A stretch of DNA of 64,000 nt, from assembly GCF_030766935.1 (NCBI RefSeq), contig NZ_JASERL010000004.1, positions 620,001 through 684,000 of the forward strand, written 5' to 3'. Position 1 is the first letter of the stretch. The number at the start of each line of letters is the position of its first letter. Position numbers and translations under genes: made by a program. The stretch comes from Streptomyces sp. KL109B (GTDB taxonomy: Bacteria; Actinomycetota; Actinomycetes; Streptomycetales; Streptomycetaceae). Positions 54,738 to 61,773 of this stretch are shown here, one piece after another. The notes beneath the pieces are model-generated. The model ran no database searches and was not told the origin of the DNA. It saw only the letters and a list, made by a program, of their open reading frames with translations.

Positions 54738-57161
54738 TCAGTCGGTCGCGTAGCCCAGTTCCGCGAGCTTCCGCTCCACGTTCTCGACCTCCCGCCGCAT
54801 GCCGGCCACCCGGTGCGCGTCGAGCGCCCGCCGGTAGACGTCGACCGCCTCCGGGGTGCGGCCGGCCCGGATCAGCGCGCGGGCGAGATAGCCGAGGGTG
54901 ATCGCCTCGTTTCCCCGGTAGCCGGAGTCCCGCAGCAGGTCGGCCGCCGCGCGGTGCGAGGCGAGCGCCTCCTCGACCCGCCCGGACCGCTCCTGGACCC
55001 CGCCGAGCTTGCTGAAGGCGATGCCCTGGCCGCGCAGGTCGCCCGACGCGTCGGCCAGTTCGGCGGAGTGCCGGTACGCCTCGGCCGCCTCGTCCGTGCG
55101 TCCGGCCTCGCGCAGCGCGTCCCCCAGGTAGCCGACGGCCAGCGCCTCACTGGAGCGGTCGCCGAAGCGGTCGGCCAGGTCCCGGGCGCGCGTGGTCACC
55201 TTCACGAGGTCGGCCGAGGCGTCCTGTCCGGTCCGCCGCGACCGGGCGCGCAGCACTTCGGACATCCCCACCAGCGAGGACACCGCCTCGTAGCTGTGCT
55301 GGTGGGCGACGGCGACATCGACGGCCGCTTCCAGGCACGCGAGCCCCTCGTCGACGCGAGCGTGGTCGTCGCACAGCAGATAGCCGAGCAACTGGTGCGC
55401 CCACACCGCGTTCCGGGTGTCGCCCTCGGCGAGGGAGATCGAGGCGGCAAGGCGCAGTTGCTCCTCGGCCTCGGCGTGGTGCGTCCGTCCCTCTGCGCGC
55501 AGAGCCCGCCCCAGGGTGCTCCTGGCCCGGCCTTCGGCCCAGCGGTCCCCGACCTCGGCCGCGGACTCCACGGCCGCGAGCGCCAGTCCCAGACCGTCGT
55601 ACTCCGCGCGGCCCCACATGCCGGCGTAGTCCGCGAGCTGGAGCCGCCCGAGCATGCGCAGCCGCCGACCCGCCGGGCCCGTGAGCCGCTTGGCCGCGAC
55701 CAGCGCCTGCCCGATCAGGTCCAGCCAGTCGCCGGAGAAGCCCCGCATCACGCAGTACCCGTCGAACGACAGACAGATCTCCGCGGCCCTGTCGAAGTGG
55801 CCGTGTTCAGCCGCAAGTTGAGGCACCTGAAGCAACGTCGTGAACTCGCTGTCGAGCAGCCGCACCGCCGCGTTCTTGTCGGCGATGCCGACCCGCTCAC
55901 CCCGTTCGAGCACGTCCGGCGCCACCGAGCCGAGCAGTCCGGCGGCGGCCCCCAGCACCTCCGCGTAGTGGTCGAGGAGCCGGACCACGGCGGCCGGTTC
56001 CGGCTCCCGCTCGGCGACTTCGGCGGCGTACAGGCGCACCAGGTCGTGCATCCGCCAGCGCCGTTCGGACCGCTTGCCGCGGCTCTCCACGAGGTGGGTG
56101 CGGCGCAGCGCCTCCAGTTGCCGCCGCGCCGTGCGGGCGTCCGTGCCGAGGAGCTGCCCGACGAGCGCCTCCGAAGCGCCGGGCCCCGGCACCAGGGACA
56201 GCAGCCGGAACAGCCGCGCCCGCTCCGCCGGCAGCCTCTCGTACGAGAGCGTGAACGCGGCCCGCACCGAGCGCTGCGCACGCTCCAGCTCGTCCAGACG
56301 GTCCCCGGCATCGACCAAGTAGCCGTGGAATTCCCCGAGTTCGAGTTCCAGGTCGTCAGCAAGTCGGGCGGCGACGATCTGCAGCGCAAGCGGCAGCCGC
56401 CCGCACAGCTCGACGATCCGCGACGCCGCGTCCGGCTCCTCGGCGACCCGGGGGTCCTCGCCGCCCGCGCTCTGCCGCAGGGCGAGCGCGAGCAGCCGCA
56501 CGCCCGCCTCCGGGGTGAGGACGTCCAGGGCCACCCGGCGGGCGTCGAGGCCGTCGAGCAGTTCGCGCGAGGTGACCAGCGCGGCCCCGCCGCCGTCCGC
56601 CGGGAGCAGCGGCGCGGCCTGGTCGGGATCGGCGGCGTTGTCCACGACGACGAGGAGGGGGTGGCCGCCGTCCGCGTACGCCTTGAGGAGCGTGCGGTAC
56701 AGGGCCGCCCTGGCGTCGGTGTCCTCGGGCATCTGCTCGGCGGCGACACCGAGCCTGCGCAGCAGCGAGAAGAGCGCGTCGTGCGGGCGTACGGCGCGCT
56801 GCCGGTCGTACCCGAAGAGGTCGATGAAGAGCGCCCCGCCGGAAAAGCACTCCTCGGGCCCTGTCATCAAGTGGGCTGCCTGCAGGGCGAGTTCCGTCTT
56901 CCCGACGCCACCGAGCCCCGAAATGACGGTGACCCGCGCCGAGTCAGGTTCCGCCCCGGACACGAATCCGCCCACCACGCGCTCCAGGTCCGCGTCGCGC
57001 CCGGTGAACGTCTTCCGCGGCGCGGGCAGCCCGCCCAGCGCGGGCAGCATCTCGCGCGGCGTCCGCACCACCACATGGCCGCCCTGGACGACGGGCCCCA
57101 GAAACACGCCACCGTCCACGTGGTTGTACGTGGTGTACGAGGACGGTGCGGTAGTGGACAC
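54738..57161 (-). CDS. STAND NTPase (NB-ARC) with TPR repeats
   Basis: Large cytoplasmic signal-transduction ATPase (807 aa). After a short segment (NHVDGGVFLGPVVQGGHVVV) common in such actinobacterial proteins, P-loop GLGGVGKT at 82-89 and Walker B PLLVVVDNA near 168 define the NB-ARC module. LPLALQIVAARL is the GLPLA-like motif, followed by the winged helix (RLFRLLSLVPGPG). From about 480 on, TPR-like repeats (AEAYRHSAELADASGDLRGQG; GRVEEALASHRAAADLL). No SARP DNA-binding domain is present, unlike AfsR. Possibly a sensor with unknown output. The GTG at 57161 is used. Confidence 0.86.
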   Translation of the reverse strand: MSTTAPSSYTTYNHVDGGVFLGPVVQGGHVVVRTPREMLPALGGLPAPRKTFTGRDADLERVVGGFVSGAEPDSARVTVISGLGGVGKTELALQAAHLMTGPEECFSGGALFIDLFGYDRQRAVRPHDALFSLLRRLGVAAEQMPEDTDARAALYRTLLKAYADGGHPLLVVVDNAADPDQAAPLLPADGGGAALVTSRELLDGLDARRVALDVLTPEAGVRLLALALRQSAGGEDPRVAEEPDAASRIVELCGRLPLALQIVAARLADDLELELGEFHGYLVDAGDRLDELERAQRSVRAAFTLSYERLPAERARLFRLLSLVPGPGASEALVGQLLGTDARTARRQLEALRRTHLVESRGKRSERRWRMHDLVRLYAAEVAEREPEPAAVVRLLDHYAEVLGAAAGLLGSVAPDVLERGERVGIADKNAAVRLLDSEFTTLLQVPQLAAEHGHFDRAAEICLSFDGYCVMRGFSGDWLDLIGQALVAAKRLTGPAGRRLRMLGRLQLADYAGMWGRAEYDGLGLALAAVESAAEVGDRWAEGRARSTLGRALRAEGRTHHAEAEEQLRLAASISLAEGDTRNAVWAHQLLGYLLCDDHARVDEGLACLEAAVDVAVAHQHSYEAVSSLVGMSEVLRARSRRTGQDASADLVKVTTRARDLADRFGDRSSEALAVGYLGDALREAGRTDEAAEAYRHSAELADASGDLRGQGIAFSKLGGVQERSGRVEEALASHRAAADLLRDSGYRGNEAITLGYLARALIRAGRTPEAVDVYRRALDAHRVAGMRREVENVERKLAELGYATD

Positions 57162-57217
57162 CGGGCCACCCTGCCACCGCCGGGCCGGGCGGGGAAGGGT
57201 GTGCCACCATCGACAAA

Positions 57218-57712
57218 ATGGAAGGCCCCGCCGCACCCCTGCCCCAGGCCACCGCCCACCTCGCCCGCCTGCGCCAACTGCGCGCCGCCAAGGACGCCAT
57301 GGACCGGGACTGGGCCGACGCGGAGCTGAACCTCGACGCGGTGGCGGCCCACGCCGGCTACTCGCGCTCGCACTTCGTCCGCGCGTTCAAGGCGGCGTAC
57401 GGGCAGACCCCCGGCCAGTACCTCTCGCAGCGCCGCATCGAGCGCGCGGCGGAGATGCTGCGCACCTGCGACCTGACCATCACCGAGATCTGCCACCTGG
57501 TCGGCTTCACCGGCCTCGGCACGTTCACCACCCGCTTCAAGCAGCACACGGGCCAGACCCCCGGCGAGTACCGCCGCGAACGCCTCGGCCGCGGCGCCGC
57601 CCTCATCCCCGGCTGCTACGCCCTGCTATGGGCAGGCGGCTTCCACCCAACGAGGAACAGCACAACCAGGGACAGCCCGACCAGAGACAGCAATTCTGAG
57701 GAAGCCCACTGA
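57218..57712 (+). CDS. AraC family transcriptional regulator (HTH only)
   Basis: Small AraC/XylS-type regulator (164 aa) with no separate effector domain. The tandem HTH spans about 25-125: LNLDAVAAHAGYSRSHFVRAFKAAYGQTPGQYLSQRRIERAAEMLRTCDLTITEICHLVGFTGLGTFTTRFKQHTGQTPGEYRR in successive segments. The tail (LLWAGGFHPTRNSTTRDSPTRD) is polar. It precedes a VOC-fold protein 52 bp downstream, possibly its target. Divergent from the STAND gene, 56 bp apart. The ATG at 57218 lacks an evident ribosome site. Confidence 0.88.
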   Translation: MEGPAAPLPQATAHLARLRQLRAAKDAMDRDWADAELNLDAVAAHAGYSRSHFVRAFKAAYGQTPGQYLSQRRIERAAEMLRTCDLTITEICHLVGFTGLGTFTTRFKQHTGQTPGEYRRERLGRGAALIPGCYALLWAGGFHPTRNSTTRDSPTRDSNSEEAH

Positions 57713-57764
57713 CAGAACCGCTGCCTACGGTGGAACGGCCACATCGAACACACCGGGAGCCCCC

Positions 57765-58199
57765 ATGATCAAAGGCGTCGGCATCACCACCATCTGGACG
57801 CTCGACCAGGAACGTACGAAGACGTTCTTCACCGAGAAGCTCGGCATGGAACTCCGCACCGACATGTCCATGGGCGACTCCCGCTGGATCACCGTGGGCG
57901 CCAAGGACCAGCCCGAGTTCGAGTTCGCCCTGATGCGCCCCGACGGCCACGGCGTCGACCCCGAGTCCGCCAAGGCCCTCACCGAACTCGTCGCCAAGGG
58001 CGCGATCGGCGGCGGCGCGCTGCGCACCGACGACTGCCGCGGCGACTACGAGACGTTCAGGGCGCGCGGCGTCGAGTTCCTCCAGGAGCCGAAGGAACGC
58101 CCGTACGGCATCGAGGCCGTCTTCCGCGACGACAACGGCAACTGGTACTCGCTGACCGAACGCAACGAGGAACTCGACCTCTCCAAGGAGTGGGCGTGA
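57765..58199 (+). CDS. VOC family (glyoxalase-fold) protein
   Basis: Vicinal oxygen chelate protein (144 aa). Two beta-alpha-beta-beta-beta modules: MIKGVGITTIWTLDQERTKTFFTEKLGMELRTDMSMGDSRWITVG and GDYETFRARGVEFLQEPKERPYGIEAVFRDDNGNWYSL. The second module ends in the typical NWYSLTE. Could be a dioxygenase, lyase or antibiotic-binding protein; the metal ligands are not clear enough to tell. ATG at 57765. Translationally coupled to the methyltransferase that follows (GTGA), and preceded by an AraC gene. The three may form one unit. Confidence 0.87.
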   Translation: MIKGVGITTIWTLDQERTKTFFTEKLGMELRTDMSMGDSRWITVGAKDQPEFEFALMRPDGHGVDPESAKALTELVAKGAIGGGALRTDDCRGDYETFRARGVEFLQEPKERPYGIEAVFRDDNGNWYSLTERNEELDLSKEWA

Positions 58200-59059
58200 C
58201 CAGCACCCCCGCCCCCACTCCCGCCCCCGACAACACCGCCGAGCGCTGCGCCCTGTGGCGCGCGATGCACGTCCAGGTCGACGCGGCTCCGCACGTGCTC
58301 ACGGACGAGGTCGGCCTGCGCCTGCTGGCCCCCGCCCCCGACTGGCGCGAACGCCCCGACATGGAGCCGACGGCGACCCGCGGTTTCCGCGCGGCGATGG
58401 TCTCACGGGCCCGCTTCATCGAGGACCTGGTGGAGCAGCAGTCGGCCCGCGGAGTCGACCAGTACGTCATCCTCGGCGCGGGCCTGGACACGCTGGCCCA
58501 GCGCCGCCCGGAGCTCGCCGCCCGCCTCGACATCTACGAGGTGGACCAGCCCGCCCCGCAGTCCTGGAAGCGCGCCCGCCTCGAAGCGCTCGGCTACGGG
58601 ATCCCGCCCCGCCTGCACCTCGTCCCCGTCGACTTCGAGGCCCGGGAGTCCTGGTGGGACGGGCTCACGGCGACCGGTTTCGACCCGCGCCGCCCGGCGC
58701 TCGTCGTGTCGACGGGCGTCGCCATGTACCTCACCCGCGAGGCCACGGCCGCCACCCTCGCGCAGACCGCGAAACTGGCCCCGGGCTCGACCCTCGCCCT
58801 CTCCTTCATCCTCCCGGCCGACCTCCTCGACGCGACGGACCGCCCCGGTATGGAGACCAGCAAGCAGGGCGCGAGCGCAGCCGGCACCCCGTTCCGCAGC
58901 TTCTACACGCCCGAGGACATCCTCACCCTCGCCCACGAGGCAGGCTTCGCAACCACCCACCACGTACCGGGCACGCAACTCGCGACCCGCTACTTCTCGG
59001 CCCGCCCGGACGCCCTGCGCCCATCGAGCGGCGAGGACTTCCTCCTGGCCACCACCTGA
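58196..59059 (+). CDS. SAM-dependent methyltransferase, PPM1/LCMT-like family
   Basis: Class I methyltransferase (287 aa) of the actinobacterial TIGR00027/LCMT group. Signature: SRARFIEDLVEQQSARGVDQYVILGAGLDTLAQRRPELAARLDIYEVDQPAPQSWKRARLE in successive segments; also VVSTGVAMYLTREATAATL and FRSFYTPEDILTLAHEAGF. Acceptor unknown; such proteins are usually O-methyltransferases. The GTG at 58196 overlaps the VOC stop (GTGA). A GTG 6 bp upstream is an alternative. Co-transcribed with the VOC and perhaps AraC genes; a bidirectional terminator follows. Confidence 0.88.
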   Translation: MTSTPAPTPAPDNTAERCALWRAMHVQVDAAPHVLTDEVGLRLLAPAPDWRERPDMEPTATRGFRAAMVSRARFIEDLVEQQSARGVDQYVILGAGLDTLAQRRPELAARLDIYEVDQPAPQSWKRARLEALGYGIPPRLHLVPVDFEARESWWDGLTATGFDPRRPALVVSTGVAMYLTREATAATLAQTAKLAPGSTLALSFILPADLLDATDRPGMETSKQGASAAGTPFRSFYTPEDILTLAHEAGFATTHHVPGTQLATRYFSARPDALRPSSGEDFLLATT

Positions 59060-59093
59060 CGCGCGAGCACCTGCCGCGCAAGCGGCGCGCCCT

Positions 59094-59132
59094 GTGACCC
59101 CGAACCCCAACCTGGCTGGGGTTCGGGGTCAC
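59094..59132. terminator. bidirectional terminator overlapping the TetR stop
   Basis: A 16-bp stem GTGACCCCGAACCCCA (59094-59109), 7-base loop, exact complement at 59117-59132. The right arm contains the TetR-gene TGA (59129-59131). Serves convergent methyltransferase and TetR genes. Confidence 0.85.
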
Positions 59133-59752
59133 AGTGCCTTCAGTGCTGCTGCCGTCGCCGCCGCCAGCCGCTTCAGGTGGCCCTTCGGCAGCTTCGGCGC
59201 GCGGACGACCACCGTGCGCCAGTACAGGGGGCCTGAGATCAGGTCGAGTGCCAGTTCCTCGTCGAGGTCCGCGCTCAGCTCGCCGCGGTCCACCGCCGCT
59301 CGTACGACGCCGCTCGCCACGCCGTGCTGCCCCTCGCGCAGCGCCTTCTGGAGGGCCTCGGCGATCTCCTCGTTGCGGGCCGCCTCCGCCTGGAGGTCGG
59401 GGATGATCTGGCCGGCGACGGGGTGGCGGAGGGCGCGTGAGGTGACCTCGTACAACAGTCGTAGGTCGCCCTCCAGAGTGCCCGTGTCCGGCTGCGGCAG
59501 GCCCTGCACCGCTATCGCCGATACCAGGTCGAGGACCAGGTGCAGCTTGGACTTCCAGCGGCGGTAGACCGCCGTCTTCCCGACGCCCGCGCGGCGCGCG
59601 ATGCCCTCGATGGACATGCGCGCGTAGCCGACCGAGGCCAGTTCCTCGAAGACGGCCGTGCGGATGGCGTCCGTCACGTCCTCGCGCAGGACGGCCGCAC
59701 CGGCGGGGGCCCGGCGGCGCGTCGGCTTGGGGGAGTCGGCGTTGGTCGGCAT
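59129..59752 (-). CDS. TetR family transcriptional repressor
   Basis: TetR-type regulator (207 aa from this start). HTH at about 25-70: DAIRTAVFEELASVGYARMSIEGIARRAGVGKTAVYRRWKSK. C-terminal TetR_C domain with LQAEAARNEEIAEALQKALREGQHGVA and DLISGPLYWRTVVVR, of the AcrR type. Two ATGs, 59764 and 59752; neither has a clear ribosome site. Divergent from the polymer-exporter operon 157 bp away, with a candidate operator at 59787, so it may control the exporter or itself. Confidence 0.88.
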   Translation of the reverse strand: MPTNADSPKPTRRRAPAGAAVLREDVTDAIRTAVFEELASVGYARMSIEGIARRAGVGKTAVYRRWKSKLHLVLDLVSAIAVQGLPQPDTGTLEGDLRLLYEVTSRALRHPVAGQIIPDLQAEAARNEEIAEALQKALREGQHGVASGVVRAAVDRGELSADLDEELALDLISGPLYWRTVVVRAPKLPKGHLKRLAAATAAALKAL

Positions 59753-59786
59753 ATGGCGAATCATAAGGGCGCTGCTGCGCGAGGAC

Positions 59787-59802
59787 GAAACGGTTGCGTT
59801 CC
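59787..59802. promoter_or_regulatory. candidate TetR operator
   Basis: GAAACG-GTTG-CGTTCC, a nearly perfect inverted repeat (one mismatch in 6+6) in the space between the TetR gene and the ABC exporter. Size and position suit a TetR dimer site. It could work on both genes. Confidence 0.4.
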
Positions 59803-59908
59803 GACGTCGATTCGCCCTACTCTCACGTCACGACGATACGGACCCGTCCCGACGTGAACGGCGGGTGAACAGCCGCCGTCACCCCACCCCCGACCGAAAG
59901 CAGCGGAT

Positions 59909-60835
59909 GTGAGTCAGGTCCTGGACGCGCCTTCCCCGCAGGAGGCGCCGCGGCCCGTCCCCACCCCGGACGATCCGGCGGCCCTCGCCGCCCGGTACGG
60001 GCTGAGCGTCAGCGGCGCGCGGCCCTCCCTGCCCGCCTACGTACGCCAGTTGTGGCAGCGCAGGCACTTCATCTCGTCCTTCTCGACCGCCAAGCTCACC
60101 GCCCAGTACAGCCAGGCGAAGCTGGGCCAGGTCTGGCAGGTGCTGACGCCGCTGCTGAACGCGGCGGTCTACTACCTCATCTTCGGCAAGCTCATGGGCA
60201 CCAGCCGGGGCGTGCCGGACTACATTCCGTTCCTGGTCACGGGCGTGTTCGTGTGGACGTTCACGCAGTCGTCCGTGATGGCGGGGACGAAGGCGATCTC
60301 CGGGAGCCTCGGTCTCGTGCGGGCGCTGCACTTCCCGCGTGCCTCGCTCCCGATCTCGTACTGCCTCCAGCAGCTCCAGCAGTTGCTGTTCTCGATGTGC
60401 GCGCTCGTGGTGATCCTGCTGGCGACGGGCGTGCCGCCGGCGGTGTCGTGGCTGCTGGCCGTGCCCGCGCTCACGCTGCAGTTCACGTTCAACACCGGGC
60501 TGGCGCTGATCATGGCGCGGCTCGGCTCGAAGACCCCGGACCTCGCGCAGCTGATGCCGTTCCTGCTGCGTACGTGGATGTACGCGTCGGGTGTCATGTG
60601 GAGCCTGACGCATCTGACGGCCGGGCGGGACGTTCCGGCGGTCGTGACGACGCTGCTTCAGATCAATCCGGCCGCCGTCTACATCGACCTGATGCGCTTC
60701 GCGCTCATCGACAGCTTCACCGCCGGTCAACTGCCGCCGCACATCTGGGCGTTGGCGGCCGGCTGGGCGCTGCTCGCCGGGGTCGGCGGGTTCATCTACT
60801 TCTGGAAGGCCGAGGAGACGTACGGACGTGGCTGA
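59909..60835 (+). CDS. ABC-2 permease for surface polysaccharide/teichoic acid export (TagG-like)
   Basis: Integral membrane subunit (308 aa) of an ABC exporter for lipid-linked cell-surface polymer. Six helices after a hydrophilic N-terminus: SFSTAKLTAQYSQAKLGQVWQVLTPLLNAAVYYLIFGKLMG is typical of ABC2 (TagG/Wzm) permeases, as is LLRTWMYASGVMWSLTHL. Start GTG at 59909 with AGCGGA upstream. The ATPase gene overlaps by 8 bp. May export the product of the 47-52 kb surface-polymer genes (inference). Confidence 0.87.
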   Translation: MSQVLDAPSPQEAPRPVPTPDDPAALAARYGLSVSGARPSLPAYVRQLWQRRHFISSFSTAKLTAQYSQAKLGQVWQVLTPLLNAAVYYLIFGKLMGTSRGVPDYIPFLVTGVFVWTFTQSSVMAGTKAISGSLGLVRALHFPRASLPISYCLQQLQQLLFSMCALVVILLATGVPPAVSWLLAVPALTLQFTFNTGLALIMARLGSKTPDLAQLMPFLLRTWMYASGVMWSLTHLTAGRDVPAVVTTLLQINPAAVYIDLMRFALIDSFTAGQLPPHIWALAAGWALLAGVGGFIYFWKAEETYGRG

Positions 60836-61685
60836 GAACACCACCGAAGAACAGCGGGTGCCGACCGTCGTCGCCGACAGCGTCGACATCGTCTATCGCG
60901 TCAACGGGACGGGAGCCGGTCGCGGCGCCGCCACCGCTGCCCTCAGTCGCATCCTCGGCGGGAAGAAGAAGGCCGAGCGGCGGGCGGGGGTGCGGACCGT
61001 GCATGCCGTACGGGGTGTCTCGTTCACCGCGTACCGGGGTGAGGCCATCGGGCTCATCGGCACCAACGGGTCGGGGAAGTCCACCCTGTTGAAGGCCGTC
61101 GCCGGGCTGCTGCCCACCGAGAACGGGGCGATCTACACCGACGGGCAGCCCTCGCTGCTCGGTGTGAACGCGGCGCTGATGAACGACCTCACCGGTGAGC
61201 GCAATGTGCGGCTCGGGGGGCTCGCGATGGGCATGAGCCCTGGGCAGGTGCGGGAGCGGTACGACGAGATCGTCGACTTCTCGGGGATCAATGAGAAGGG
61301 CGACTTCATTACGTTGCCGATGCGCACGTATTCGTCGGGCATGGCGGCCCGGCTGCGGTTCTCCATCGCCGTCGCCAAGGAGCACGACGTACTGCTCATC
61401 GACGAGGCGCTCGCCACCGGCGACCGGCCCTTCCAGAAGCGGTCCGAGGCGCGCATCAAGGAGCTGCGCGAGCGGGCCGGGACCGTCTTCCTCGTCAGTC
61501 ACAGCAACAAGTCCATCCGGGACACCTGCGACCGGGTGCTCTGGCTGGAGCGCGGCGAACTGCGGATGGACGGGCCGACCGAGGACGTCCTCAAGGAGTA
61601 CGAGGCGTTCAGCAACGCCACCGGTACCGGCAAGGCGAAGGCGAAGAAGGAGAAGGAGAAGGCGAAGGTTCCTGCTGCTGCCTAG
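60828..61685 (+). CDS. ABC exporter ATP-binding subunit (TagH/Wzt-like)
   Basis: ATPase (285 aa) of the polymer exporter. Walker A GTNGSGKST at 78-86, signature YSSGMAARLRF (SSGM instead of SGGQ, normal for TagH/Wzt), Walker B VLLIDEALATGD, switch SHSNKS (His present). A Lys/Ala/Glu-rich C-terminal tail (GKAKAKKEKEKAKVPAAA) replaces a substrate-recognition domain. The GTG at 60828 overlaps the permease stop by 8 bp, so coupled. A strong terminator follows at 61701. Confidence 0.9.
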   Translation: MAENTTEEQRVPTVVADSVDIVYRVNGTGAGRGAATAALSRILGGKKKAERRAGVRTVHAVRGVSFTAYRGEAIGLIGTNGSGKSTLLKAVAGLLPTENGAIYTDGQPSLLGVNAALMNDLTGERNVRLGGLAMGMSPGQVRERYDEIVDFSGINEKGDFITLPMRTYSSGMAARLRFSIAVAKEHDVLLIDEALATGDRPFQKRSEARIKELRERAGTVFLVSHSNKSIRDTCDRVLWLERGELRMDGPTEDVLKEYEAFSNATGTGKAKAKKEKEKAKVPAAA

Positions 61686-61700
61686 CGGCGGGTGCGTAGA

Positions 61701-61743
61701 CGGGGGCGCCCCGAGCCGGATGGATCGGCTCGGGGCGCCCCCG
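61701..61743. terminator. bidirectional terminator, 17-bp stem
   Basis: CGGGGGCGCCCCGAGCC (61701-61717), 9-base loop, exact complement at 61727-61743. Separates the exporter and NAD-GDH genes, which converge. Confidence 0.9.
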
Positions 61744-61773
61744 TCTTCGTAGGCCCTTAAGGCCCTAACGGTC

